Positions 8,652 through 18,000 of a DNA stretch of 64,000 bases are shown in pieces (within the stretch, counting starts at the first letter, position 1; each line of letters begins with the position of its first letter). Location: the NCBI GenBank assembly GCA_022701275.1, contig CP031740.1, positions 1,623,001 to 1,687,000 on the forward strand, in the 5' to 3' direction. This DNA comes from Microcoleus vaginatus PCC 9802 (GTDB lineage Bacteria; Cyanobacteriota; Cyanobacteriia; Cyanobacteriales; Microcoleaceae). The position numbers and the translations under genes were made by a program. Under the pieces are notes generated by a model. The model was not told the origin of the DNA, did no database searches, and worked only from the letters and a program-made list of their open reading frames with translations.

Positions 8652-9155
8652 CTACTGTGCGGGAACAGGACTTGTAGCTTCCGGCAAGGTAGTAAGGTCT
8701 CGACCGGTATTTTGGTTGTTGTACCCCTGGAATTCGCGGTAACGCGCTGCCTCGGACTCCGGAACTTTAATTCCTTCAGACGGGGGCGTTACCCAGACCG
8801 CGCGATTCTGGGCATCGCGGTAGTAAACGCGACCGTTTTTGGAAAGGTAATGTTTTCCCTGCGGCCCCTTTTCTTGTTTATTTTTGTGCTGATTGTAGAT
8901 GTAGTAAAGGGCGGCTGCTCCTGCTAAAGTAATCCCTACTTTTTGAGCATTGTTCAGTCCTTTTTTCGCTTGTGGGGAAGGAGTAGGGCGGCGATTAGTT
9001 TGCACTCCTCCAGCGCGAGTGTTGTCAACAGGAGGCGGGCTAGCGGAATTTGGCTCGCTAGAACCGCAAGCACTCACAAATGGAAAGGTCAGCAGCGTTG
9101 TCAGCAGCAGAGCCATGAAGCGCGATCTTTTGGGTTCGGGTTTGATTGTGTTCAT
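8652..9155 (-). CDS. Putative lipoprotein with a single membrane-like segment
   Basis: 167 residues. The N-terminus is a lipoprotein signal (MALLLTTLLTFPFVSACG, lipid Cys at residue 30). A Pro/Ser/Arg linker follows, then a short hydrophobic stretch (VGITLAGAAALYYIYN, about residues 70-85) and the segment GKHYLSKNGRVYYRDAQNRA with VWVTPP, which looks like the conserved part. The C-terminus is Thr/Pro rich. ATG 9155 is preceded by CGGAGC. It lies 108 bp from the repeat-protein gene on the same strand. Function unknown. Confidence 0.75.
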   Translation of the reverse strand: MNTIKPEPKRSRFMALLLTTLLTFPFVSACGSSEPNSASPPPVDNTRAGGVQTNRRPTPSPQAKKGLNNAQKVGITLAGAAALYYIYNQHKNKQEKGPQGKHYLSKNGRVYYRDAQNRAVWVTPPSEGIKVPESEAARYREFQGYNNQNTGRDLTTLPEATSPVPAQ

Positions 9156-9667
9156 TGCCGCTCCGAATTGTCGGGATTACAGGTAGGGTGTGTTCTGGCG
9201 AGGTTGAGGAACCTGAGCTGCTGCCAACAGTTTTTAGAGTAAATTAATTTCTCAAAGCAATTTTGACAAAAGTAGTTGCTGAGAACTTAACAGCGCAGGT
9301 ACGGTATTGCCTTTGTATTTAATCATCCTCAAGTCTCTCGAAAATTGGCTCATTCCAGGGATATAAATAAAGTTTCTTTTATTTCAGTCTGGAGGTATAT
9401 GCAAATGCGCGCCTTCGGGTAAGAATAAATTCCGTTTGTGGACTGCTCACAGCAAAGTGAAGCAGACGGACGGGACGAGTCCGAAACTCAAAGCAGCACT
9501 GGCGAGGGAAAAAAGGCGGGATTTATAAGTCCGGCGGTGTTTAATTGCGCCAGACTGCTTGTGGGAGATGCCGACAATTTTGTTGTGGAAATTCTGGAGA
9601 GGTCGATCGCAGTATTGTAGAAATCTATTACCCGCGAGAGAAAGCTGCCGAAGCTTTTCAGATATTT
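9156..9667. other. Gene-poor intergenic stretch
   Basis: About 510 bp between divergent genes. It should contain the promoters of the lipoprotein (minus) and the pentapeptide gene (plus). No RNA gene, clear hairpin or convincing coding sequence was seen; the two plus-strand frames here are short and unlike known proteins. Confidence 0.5.
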
Positions 9668-10186
9668 ATGAAATTAAAGAATTTATTTACTGCTAGATTG
9701 TCCATCGCAGTTGTATTTACTGCGGCTAAATATCTAACTTTTTCAAATCAACCAAACCAAGTCAAGGAATTGCTGCAAACCAAACAGTGTCCCGAGTGCA
9801 ATTTCAGCAAGGTCCACCTAACAGGATTAGACTTGCAAGGAGTCAACTTGCAGGGAGCCAACCTAGAAGGTGCTAACTTATCAGGAGCAAAATTGACCAA
9901 TGCCAACCTCAAAAATGCCAACTTAAATAGAGCCACCCTGACGGGAGCTGATTAGGGCTGTGTCGGCATCACCTTCAACCTTGAGGCTAATGAAAAAGAA
10001 GCAAATATGGATTTTAATGTCACCGCTGTTCCACAGCAGAATGACCCAGAAAATGCAGTAGTTGGTTTCAATATGAAAGCAACGGATCGAGGAGGGACAA
10101 TGGGTTTTAACCTCATGGGATGCGCTGACTTCTTGAATGCTAGCTTGCAAGAAGCTAAAATGCCTGATGGCAAAATTCATCCTTAG
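9668..10186 (+). pseudogene. Pentapeptide-repeat protein interrupted by an in-frame amber codon
   Basis: The frame opens at ATG 9668 with a hydrophobic N-terminus (residues 1-25), then QTKQCPECNFSKVHL and A(N/D)LxG pentapeptides. A TAG at 9953-9955 ends it after 95 residues. The same frame continues without another stop to TAG 10184-10186 and ends EAKMPDGKIHP. Including the amber position the total is 172 residues, almost equal to the 173-residue paralogue at 28533-29054, which shares KTKQCPACDLS and the IMPDGTIKN end. A single base change (for example TTG to TAG) would explain the break. Part of the continuation (about residues 97-150) departs from the pentapeptide pattern. Readthrough cannot be excluded. 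Confidence 0.75.
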
Positions 10187-10217
10187 TAAGGCCAGCGAAT
10201 ACTGTTTAAATCAAAAG

Positions 10218-10250
10218 AAAACCGCCGCCTGACAAACAGCCAGCGGTTTT
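10218..10250. terminator. Bidirectional terminator between convergent genes
   Basis: AAAACCGC and GCGGTTTT form a stem around a 17-base loop, with A/T runs on both sides. It separates the pentapeptide gene (plus) from the 40-residue gene (minus). Confidence 0.75.
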
Positions 10251-10276
10251 TTAAGAAATGAACTGCCCGCCTAAAA

Positions 10277-10399
10277 TTAGTGAGCAGAACCGTTGCCGTG
10301 ATACTTGTCAGTATCGTAGAATCCGTTTTTTGTACCGAAGAACAGACAGCAAACTGTGAAAACTGCTGTCAAGACTGCTAAAACTAACTTAACGTCCAT
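10277..10399 (-). CDS. Small single-helix membrane protein (40 aa), possibly NDH-1 subunit P
   Basis: Too short for usual ORF calling. Translation gives MDVKLVLAVLTAVFTVCCLF, one transmembrane helix, followed by FGTKNGFYDTDKYHGNGSAH, a polar tail. AGCAGG lies 7 bases before the ATG. A terminator (10218-10250) follows it. The tail pattern (KNGFYD, YHGNGSAH) looks strongly conserved in cyanobacteria as I recall it, and may be the small NDH-1 subunit NdhP, but I cannot verify this. It is divergent from the DNA glycosylase gene, with only 20 bp between the starts. Confidence 0.75.
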   Translation of the reverse strand: MDVKLVLAVLTAVFTVCCLFFGTKNGFYDTDKYHGNGSAH

Positions 10400-10419
10400 A
10401 ATTTACCTGCTGTTGTTGA

Positions 10420-11031
10420 GTGAGTGCAAATACTCAGATTGTAGAATCTTTTTGGCTGGCGCGGCCATCTACCAGCGTAGCGCCAGATTTGCTGGGCTGT
10501 ACTCTGGTGCGGCAGTTTCCGGACGGCGAGACGATTCGGGGAATTATTGTCGAAACCGAAGCTTACGGCCCAGGAGACCCCGCTTGTCATGCTTACCGAC
10601 AGCGAACTCCTCGCAATGAGGTGATGTTCGGGCCTGCGGGTATGAGCTACGTTTACTTAATCTACGGGATGTATCACTGTTTTAACGTGGTGACGGATGC
10701 AGAGGGAGTTGCTAGTGCTGTGCTGGTTCGAGCTTTGCAGGTAGATGCAGTTCCCCAACAATTCGCTGGAATTCCCGAGAAGAAGCGATCGCGCCTCGCC
10801 GCCGGGCCTGGGAAACTGTGTAAGGTGCTGGATATCGATCGAACTTTAAGCGGTTTTCCCTTGGGTGCAGGCCAACCGCTGCGGTTGGAACACCGGAGCG
10901 AGAACTTTCAGCAAGCTGTGGAGGAGGGTACAATAAATTTTGTCCAAACTACGCGGATCGGGATTTCTCAAGGAATTGATTTGCCTTGGCGGTGGTATGT
11001 AGGGAACTCTACTGCTGTGTCACAACTCTAG
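10420..11031 (+). CDS. DNA-3-methyladenine glycosylase (AAG/MPG family)
   Basis: Removes alkylated purines (3-methyladenine, hypoxanthine) from DNA in base-excision repair. The 203-residue protein shows the family pattern: DLLGCTLVRQF near residue 23, GIIVETEAYGPGDPACHAY with the catalytic Glu, RNEVMFGPAGMSYVYLIYGMYHCFNVVT, and VLVRALQ. The GTG start at 10420 is the farthest supported start; it overlaps the promoter region of the divergent 40-residue gene. Length is typical. Confidence 0.92.
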   Translation: MSANTQIVESFWLARPSTSVAPDLLGCTLVRQFPDGETIRGIIVETEAYGPGDPACHAYRQRTPRNEVMFGPAGMSYVYLIYGMYHCFNVVTDAEGVASAVLVRALQVDAVPQQFAGIPEKKRSRLAAGPGKLCKVLDIDRTLSGFPLGAGQPLRLEHRSENFQQAVEEGTINFVQTTRIGISQGIDLPWRWYVGNSTAVSQL

Positions 11032-11080
11032 TAATGTCAAAGGTGTCAGTGTAAATTTTGTCGCTTATCTTAGTGAAATT

Positions 11081-11380
11081 ATGGCTTACTCTTCTGAAAA
11101 TCCGATCGTACAACTCAAAAAATGCCTAAGCCTGGTTCAGGATGTTAGCACTCACACCGAAGCCAACCGGGCTTTCGAGCAATTGTGTGGGATTATCGAT
11201 GCTGAGAATCCAATGGCGGCGCAACTTTTGGAGATGCTGTGGGAAGAGGCAATTATGGCGAGGCGATCGGCTTTATTTTGGCAACAAATGAGCGATGTTG
11301 AGAAAGATATGGCTAATAGAATGATGGAAAATATGACGCAGATGCGGCAGAATTATTTGCGGTTGATGCAAGAAATGTAG
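11081..11380 (+). CDS. Small helical protein of unknown function (99 aa)
   Basis: A short soluble protein predicted to be all-helical, with a Met-rich C-terminal helix (VEKDMANRMMENMTQMRQNY). No known domain is recognised. It starts 49 bp after the DNA glycosylase stop on the same strand and may be cotranscribed. The composition and codon use are like neighbouring genes, so it is probably real. Confidence 0.7.
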   Translation: MAYSSENPIVQLKKCLSLVQDVSTHTEANRAFEQLCGIIDAENPMAAQLLEMLWEEAIMARRSALFWQQMSDVEKDMANRMMENMTQMRQNYLRLMQEM

Positions 11381-11407
11381 GCAGTAATTGGTAAGTCTGT
11401 GTTTGTA

Positions 11408-11425
11408 GTGAGGACTTTAGTCCTC
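11408..11425. repeat. Palindrome GTGAGGACTTTAGTCCTC
   Basis: A short palindrome (GAGGACTTTAGTCCTC). Related copies lie at about 44654-44669 and 45925-45939, always intergenic. Confidence 0.6.
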
Positions 11426-11450
11426 TCTTTATCAATAAAGTTTTCTAGAT

Positions 11451-11512
11451 GTAGGGTGCCTCAGCGCTGATATTTGAGGAGGCTCAAACAGTTTGTTTCC
11501 GAGGCGCCCTAC
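11451..11512. terminator. Imperfect inverted repeat between convergent genes
   Basis: GTAGGGTGCCTC pairs with GAGGCGCCCTAC (one G-T pair) around a 38-base loop. It lies between the 99-residue gene and the 3' end of the GH57 gene and may end transcription from either side. Confidence 0.5.
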
Positions 11513-11523
11513 AATAAATTCTG

Positions 11524-13020
11524 CTACTTCATTAAAGCAGCGCCGCGGTTGTAAAGTTCCCGCGCATAATCAGTCCAAGTTCCCTGTCCCCAATAGCGGA
11601 AACAGCTTGTTTGTAGCAGCAAGTTGTAAAGCAAAGCTTGCTGGTATTCCAACTGCTTGGTAACTGAAGCATCTTGCTGCACCAGGGGGTCGTATTTTCT
11701 GTGAAATGCAGCGCTGAGTAGATTCATCGGTTCTAACACGTTTTCGTAGCCTTTTACCCAACTCAAATCGTTAGTCCAAGAAGCACCATCCATGTGAAAA
11801 TTATGGTCGGTTTGCTTGAGTTGGGCGATCGCACTTTCCACTTTTTCCGGTGTCGCACTATCAGGATCGACTAGGTGCCACATTTTGTGCTGGTTAATCC
11901 CCTGACAAATCGGATAATCTTCAGGATTAACGCCCGCCGCTTCAATTATCTCCAAATATTCAGTGCCGTTTAAACCAACAACGCCGGATTTTCCCCCGCC
12001 TTGTTCGCGGTTTTCGTGCCAAGCTTTGACAAAGGCGCTGGGAAATTCATTCATCATCACGCCGCCATTTTCGCCGTCGGCAATCTGAGTGACTAAAGAA
12101 GGAATTGTAATATTGCCAATTTGCTGTTTATTGCGTCCTTTCGCTTCGTAATAAGGCTGCATTTGACCGACCAATTTCGTATCCGAACCTTGGGTTTTAA
12201 TCAAAGCCGTGATGCTGATTGTTTCGCCGTGAGAGTTGCGGGCGACTAAACGGTTGGGAATATATTTTTGGTCTTGCGACAATCCCGAACCGTCGGGATT
12301 TTCTACTGAATGTTCCTGCACCATCAGCCAGCGATAGCCGCATTCTTTCAAAGCTTTGATGTATTCGTAAAGTGTATCTGGGTGATTTGGAAAGTGCATT
12401 TCCGGGGGCGAAAAACCTTTAACGCGCTTCAGGGCATCAATGCCAAAAATTGCCGCAAAATGATGTTGCCATGCTTGAATTTGGAGTTTAATGTCGGGAA
12501 TGGGAGTTGAGGGAATGACGGCGTGACTCCACATTGTCCCCAGCCATTCTACGTGGGGTTGATATTGAGGATCGCAGGTAATCCGCTTGAGATTATCAAA
12601 GATATCGTCGCGTCCCATTTGGCGCAATCCCCACAATAAATTGCCCGAATAGTCGAGCATAATTCGCGGGTTGCAGCCTTCGGCAATCAGTTGTGGGATG
12701 AATTCCCCCATGCGAGAATAGCACCAAGCAAACACTCCGGCATTGTGGTTATCTCCTTGGTTGGGATGTTCAAACATATTCTGGAGATTGCTGATCAGTT
12801 CGCCGTTTGCACCTGCAGGAATTGTCGGTTGGTGCATATGGAGGGCGCAGGCGAATCCGGCTTGAATGTTTTCCAGGCGCAGATTTGTGGTAGGTAGAAA
12901 GACAGGCTCGTTGCTATTGGCTGCGGCACTGATTTCTGCTTCCGAGCCGCAAATATTGGGCAATCCTGAGTTGATTTCTTGTAAAATCGGTAAATTGGGA
13001 GATTGTGCGATCGCAGGCAT
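11524..13020 (-). CDS. Glycoside hydrolase family 57 protein
   Basis: A 498-residue protein with GH57 features: CALHMHQPTIPAGANG near residue 57 (family HxHQP motif), AGVFAWCYSRMGEFIPQL, ILDYSGNLLWGLRQMG-type sequence, WLGTMWSHAVIPSTP, GFSPPEMHFPNHPDTLYEY (acidic region expected to carry the nucleophile) and NGGVMMNEFPSAF. GH57 enzymes are alpha-amylase or branching-type glycosidases acting on alpha-glucans. Shorter than the 4-alpha-glucanotransferase and branching enzyme classes, so the exact reaction is open. No signal peptide. Confidence 0.85.
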   Translation of the reverse strand: MPAIAQSPNLPILQEINSGLPNICGSEAEISAAANSNEPVFLPTTNLRLENIQAGFACALHMHQPTIPAGANGELISNLQNMFEHPNQGDNHNAGVFAWCYSRMGEFIPQLIAEGCNPRIMLDYSGNLLWGLRQMGRDDIFDNLKRITCDPQYQPHVEWLGTMWSHAVIPSTPIPDIKLQIQAWQHHFAAIFGIDALKRVKGFSPPEMHFPNHPDTLYEYIKALKECGYRWLMVQEHSVENPDGSGLSQDQKYIPNRLVARNSHGETISITALIKTQGSDTKLVGQMQPYYEAKGRNKQQIGNITIPSLVTQIADGENGGVMMNEFPSAFVKAWHENREQGGGKSGVVGLNGTEYLEIIEAAGVNPEDYPICQGINQHKMWHLVDPDSATPEKVESAIAQLKQTDHNFHMDGASWTNDLSWVKGYENVLEPMNLLSAAFHRKYDPLVQQDASVTKQLEYQQALLYNLLLQTSCFRYWGQGTWTDYARELYNRGAALMK

Positions 13021-13200
13021 AAATTTTTCTCAACAATTGTGGAGGGGCGTTGTCTGCTATTGCTAAGATAGCTAGATACTTTAACAGTAGCAGAGGAAGT
13101 CTGCAAAAGATAAATTTCACAAGATAAGTCCGGGAGCGTGGAAGCCCCAAATCACGGGTCAAATGTTTAACACATTTCAAGTAAATAGGCGAGGTATATT

Positions 13201-13929
13201 ATGAAATACGAAATCAAGGTTTTGGAGCCAACGGATTTGTGGTACATCCAAAATAACATCAATCCTGAAACCAATAAATTTTACCATCCCACTAAAAATA
13301 TTCCGTTGGTTCAGCAAGCGGAAATTAACTTGAACAATTCGGGAGTGATCATTCAAAAAGGTGCGCTGCATTGGTGTATGGGAAAATTGACTTCCGGTGT
13401 TTATAAAACGGATAACCGTTTGAAAGATATGTGGGTATCTTTGACAACGGAAATGGACTACAACGCTCCCGTATATCAAGGGACTGGTACGGTGAAACTG
13501 GAACCGAGACAAAAAGGCCATTTCCTGCATTATACGCCGATCCAGCTTTCGGATGCGGAGCAGTGGGAGTTTGATGACGGTATCTTTCAGTTTTGTTCGG
13601 ACAATGTAGTTATCGGTGCTAAAAAACTGAAATTCCGACAAGTGGCTGCTTCTAATGACGGTAGGTGGAGAATTGCTGTTACAGCTTTGCGCGATCAAAA
13701 AGCTACTGTTGTAGCAGCTACAAATTCACCGGCTAAGGTTGTCGAACTCAGACAAGGTGAAACTTTGATAGCTGATTGTGATTTGGTTAAAGGATTTACC
13801 AAGGGGATTGAAGAAGATTATCGAAAATTAGGTCATTTTGGCAAAGGGGGTGGAGAGGGTTATGTTTGGTATTATCAGGGGAAAGGTAAATTATTAGTAT
13901 GTGAAAATGATGCTATGGGTTTGGGTTGA
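13201..13929 (+). CDS. AIM24-like protein
   Basis: 242 residues, beta-rich, soluble. Sequence such as GALHWCMGKLTSG, GTGTVKLEPRQKGHFLHY and WEFDDGIFQFCSDNVVIGAK recalls the AIM24/TIGR00266 beta-helix family, in which a glycine-rich GGGEGYVWYYQGKG motif near the end is usual and is present here. The family's function in bacteria is not established. GAGG lies about 9 bases before ATG 13201. It stands alone. Assignment is by pattern only. Confidence 0.65.
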   Translation: MKYEIKVLEPTDLWYIQNNINPETNKFYHPTKNIPLVQQAEINLNNSGVIIQKGALHWCMGKLTSGVYKTDNRLKDMWVSLTTEMDYNAPVYQGTGTVKLEPRQKGHFLHYTPIQLSDAEQWEFDDGIFQFCSDNVVIGAKKLKFRQVAASNDGRWRIAVTALRDQKATVVAATNSPAKVVELRQGETLIADCDLVKGFTKGIEEDYRKLGHFGKGGGEGYVWYYQGKGKLLVCENDAMGLG

Positions 13930-14106
13930 GTTGTTTCATTTTTAAAGTAGAGGTTGCTGGAGCAGGGATCGCGGAATTTTATTGGGCAAATATACTAAAA
14001 AAATTACGCGAAACTATAGACGCTAGCATAAAAAATCTGGCAACATTATTTTCAGGGTGCAGTTGGAGCGAACTGAGATTTTACACCTCTACTTGGCGGA
14101 TATTTT

Positions 14107-14913
14107 ATGAATGTAACAAAACTGCTCCTACAGCAGGCGGCGCTTAATGTGCTTGTTGCTTTAACAATGGTTCAACCTGGATTGGCAGCGATGCTCGCTG
14201 ATTCATCATCGGGGGAACCGAATTTGCTGCCACAGGTACTCGCATACGAGCCGCCCGCGCGCGGAGCTCCGGGCGATCGCAAAGACGCAGGCAGCCGCGA
14301 TCCTCACAACTTTTTAGCTTTGATTCCCGCTACAAATATAGGGTTGACAGCGATCGCACATCCGACTTTTTGGCTATACTTGCCGGCTTCATTGCCCGAT
14401 AACATTCCCTTTGAGTTTGTGCTGCGCGACGAACAGCAAGAAGTAGTTTTCCGAACAGTTTTTGAGCTAGAAAAAGCAGCGGGAATTGCGAGTTTTTCCT
14501 TGCCGCCCAATTCACCTCCTCTGGAAATTGGCAAGAAGTATCAGTGGTGCTTTTTCTGCGGGAATATCTCCCGCCAGGGGTGGGTTGAGCGGGTGGCAAT
14601 GAAACCAGAAATTTTGGTTCAGCTAGAAACAGCAGCGCTGAGGCAGCGCGTTTTGCTGTTTGCTAAACACGGTTTGTGGTACGAAACTCTCACAGAATTA
14701 GTTGCACTGCGCGGCAAACTGTTGAGCCAATTACACGCAGCTACTTTAGAGGAGAGGCTGCTAATTTATGCTGAAAATGATTTGCGGTATGAAGCGCTAG
14801 CAGAGCTATCTGGATTTGAGAAAATATCTTCTCTGGCGACTTTGGATGCTGACTGGGAGGCTTTATGGGAGCATCCGTTTGTGCGCTTGCACGGGATAGT
14901 TTCACCACCGTAA
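14107..14913 (+). CDS. DUF928 domain protein, exported
   Basis: 268 residues with an N-terminal hydrophobic signal-like segment (MNVTKLLLQQAALNVLVALT). After an Arg/Gly/Pro-rich part, the domain shows LALIPATNIGLTAIAHPTFWLYLP, PFEFVLRDEQQEVVFRTVF and PPLEIGKKYQWCFFCGN, which is the DUF928 pattern of cyanobacteria. It probably acts in the periplasm. DUF928 genes often stand next to CHAT-domain genes; here a LamG-TPR-CHAT gene follows 111 bp downstream on the same strand. No function is known for the domain. Confidence 0.85.
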   Translation: MNVTKLLLQQAALNVLVALTMVQPGLAAMLADSSSGEPNLLPQVLAYEPPARGAPGDRKDAGSRDPHNFLALIPATNIGLTAIAHPTFWLYLPASLPDNIPFEFVLRDEQQEVVFRTVFELEKAAGIASFSLPPNSPPLEIGKKYQWCFFCGNISRQGWVERVAMKPEILVQLETAALRQRVLLFAKHGLWYETLTELVALRGKLLSQLHAATLEERLLIYAENDLRYEALAELSGFEKISSLATLDADWEALWEHPFVRLHGIVSPP

Positions 14914-14916
14914 CAC

Positions 14917-15007
14917 GCAAGATGCCTGTTCCACAAAGAGTAAGTTTTTTTGTGGCCCTTTTCTTAGCCCGCCCATCAGGAACAGGCAAGATGCCTGTTC
15001 CACAAAA
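14917..15007. repeat. Two copies of a GCAAGATGCCTGTTCCACAAA repeat
   Basis: One copy at 14917-14937 and a second at 14986-15007. The second is part of a palindrome, GGAACAGGCAAGATGCCTGTTCC (14979-15001 region). A related palindrome lies at 59594-59626. They sit between the DUF928 and CHAT genes. Confidence 0.75.
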
Positions 15008-15024
15008 ATGAAGTCAACTAAGCC

Positions 15025-18000
15025 ATGAAACACTCGATATTAAGCGTCTATACCACTTTCAATACAGCGCCGATCGCCCATTGGTCATTTGATGAAGCAG
15101 GCAACTTGACGAGCGATCGCCCGGATCTCCCTCCGGCACGCCTAATTGACAGTGTTTCCTGTGCTGTTGAGCCACTCCAAAACGGGCCGCAGCAAAGCCT
15201 CTTGCTGACTGGAGGTTGCGTTACTTTCCCAGTTAGTCCTTTACTGGATATAGGCAAAGAAGACTTTTCTATTTGTGCGTGGATTCGCACGGAAGATTAC
15301 GGAATTGTCAAGATTATCGATAAGCGAATTGAAAATTCTGGCCCTATGCTGGGCTGGTCTTTCTTTATTTATCAAAGCAAAATTAACCTGCAAATAGCGG
15401 ATGAAAAAGGTTGGCTAAACTGTGGTTTAAACCATATAGAAAAAATTCTTCCTTTCCCAGTTGTCAGCGACAATCAATGGCATCACGTTGCGGTTGCTGT
15501 CGATCGCGATCGAGTGGATGGAGGGCGCTGGTATGTCGATGGCAAGGAAGTAGGTTTGCGGTTCAACCCAACACACACACAGGCGTCTCTCAGCAATAGT
15601 GTTCCCCTGACTATTGGCAGACGCTCGGACGATTTGGGGGGCATTTTTCTGGGCAATATTGGGGATATTCGGCTCTACAAACAGGCGCTGTCGGCAGCAG
15701 ATGTGCTGTTGATTTACCGAGCGATTCAGTCTCCTGTTAGTAATAAAATTGTTGTTCCAGATAAAATGAGGAAAATACCAGCAAGACGGCCCCGCGAGAA
15801 AGATTCCTTCCGGGCAGTGCTATATAGTTCCCTGGAAAGATACTCGCAGGCGATCGAATACTATAAGCAGTCGCTAAATATTCATAGAGACACCGGCAAC
15901 TGCTACGGAGAAGCGAAATCTCTGAACTATCTAGGCAATTTTTACACGTTGCGGGGGGACTACTCGCAAGCAATTGACTATCACCAGCAATCGCTAAATA
16001 TGCAGCGAGACACTGGCAACCGCAGCGCGGAAGCTGTTTCCCTAAACGCTTTGGGCAATATTTACGATGCCCTGGGGGAATACTTGCAAGCAATTGAGTG
16101 CCACCAGCAATGCCTAAATATTCAGCGGGAAACCGGCAACCCTCACGGAGAAGCTACTTCCTGGCACAATTTGGGGAGTGCATATCATGCCATCGGGGAA
16201 TACCAGCAGGCGAGCGATTGCCAGCAGCAGTCCCTAGATATGGCGCGAAAACTCAATTCTTGGAATAGAGAAGCGAACTCGTTGAACGTTTTGGGCAATA
16301 CATACGTTTCCCTGGGGCAATATCAACGGGCGATCGAATACTCTCAAGAGTCCCTGACTCTTGCACAGAAAGTCAACAACCGTTATGGGGAAGCGAATTC
16401 CTTGGTGACTCTGGGCAATGCTTACAGTAATTTGGGGAATTACTTGCGGGCGATCGAATTCTACAAACAGTCCTTAGATATTCAGCAGGAAATCGGCGAT
16501 CGCTCTGGGCAAGTTACTTCCTGGCGAAATCTGGGCAATGCTTACCGCTGTTTGGGGCAATGCCAGCGGGCAATCGAATACACCCAGCAGAGTTTAACGA
16601 TCGCGCGATCGATCGGCGAAATGGCGTCTGAAGGGGCAACTCTCAACAATTTAGGACTGGCTTTCTTTGACTTTGGCAAGTTTACAGAAGCTGAAACAGT
16701 CCTCCGCAATGCGATTCAAATTTGGGAATCGCTTCGAGGAAGATTGGGCAAAAACGATAACTTTAAAGTATCTATTTTTGAAACCCAAGCAGCAACTTAC
16801 CGCCACCTGGAAAAAGCCCTGCTCGCCCAGTCAAAAACAGAACAGGCGCTGGAAATTTCCGAGCGGGGGCGGGCGCGGGCTTTTGTGGAGTTACTGACTG
16901 CTCGGTTATCTGCTAATTCAGATGCGATACCCGATATTAAGCCGCCTAACATTGAACAAATTAAACAAATTGCTAAAGCACAAAAGGCAACTTTTGTCGA
17001 ATATTCGATTTCTTTTTTAGAAGAACTTTTTATTTGGGTAATTAAGCCGACGGGCGAAATTGCATTTCGCCAAGTTGACCTCAACTATCAACATACTCCG
17101 CTCAAAGACTTGGTTTCCGACTCTCGCGAGGCGATCGGCATCAGGAATCGCGACTTCAATCCAACCCTAAAAATTGACCCAGGCGATTTAGTTAAACTCC
17201 ACGACGATGCCCCTAATTGGGAACCTTGGCAAGTCATATCTGTTGATGAAACTCACAGAATTCTCTCGCTCTGGCAATCTTCTTTTCCCGAAGGATTGAC
17301 TATTCCCCGACCTGCAATTGATGTAACAGCAAAAGTGCAATCGAGTCGCACCAATCACCCGCGCTTGCAAAAACTCCATCAACTGTTAATCGAACCGATT
17401 GCTGATTTGTTGCCGACAGATCCACAAGCCAGGATTATCTTTATTCCTCAAGGCGAACTATTTTTCGTTCCCTTTCCTGCCCTGCAAGATGCTGCGGGTA
17501 AATTCTTAATTGAAAAACATACTATTCTGACTGCTCCTTCGATTCAAATTCTGGAATTAACCAGCCAAAAACGACAAGAGATTTCTGATGGGGCTGGGGA
17601 CATTCTAGTAGTAGGAAATCCGACTATGCCCGAAGTTGCTCTAGTACCGGGAAAACCCCCGCAGCAGTTATCTGCTTTGCCGCATTCAGAAACCGAAGCT
17701 AACGCGATCGCCCAATTATTCCAAACTCAAGCCCTGACTGGCAAATCCGCTACCAAAGCTGCTGTACTTCAGCGGTTGCCAAACGCCCGCATCGTCCATT
17801 TTGCCACCCACGGATTGCTCGATAACATTCGCGGGCTAGGCAGCGCGATCGCCTTTGCACCCGATCGCACCGATAGCGGTTTGCTGACTGCGGAGGAAAT
17901 TTTGAACCTGCACCTCAACGCGGATTTGGTAGTTTTGAGCGCGTGCAATACCGGCATGGGGCGGATTACCGGCGACGGCGTTATCGGTTTGTCCCGCGCT

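Noticed and set aside
9950-10186. Amber suppression as the normal way to read the pentapeptide gene
   Set aside because: Two TAG breaks in accessory genes are better explained by mutation; the tRNA gene seen here is Ser-TGA, not a suppressor.
13177-13698. 173-residue minus-strand frame opposite the AIM24-like gene
   Set aside because: Shadow of the plus-strand gene, which has a ribosome site and family motifs.
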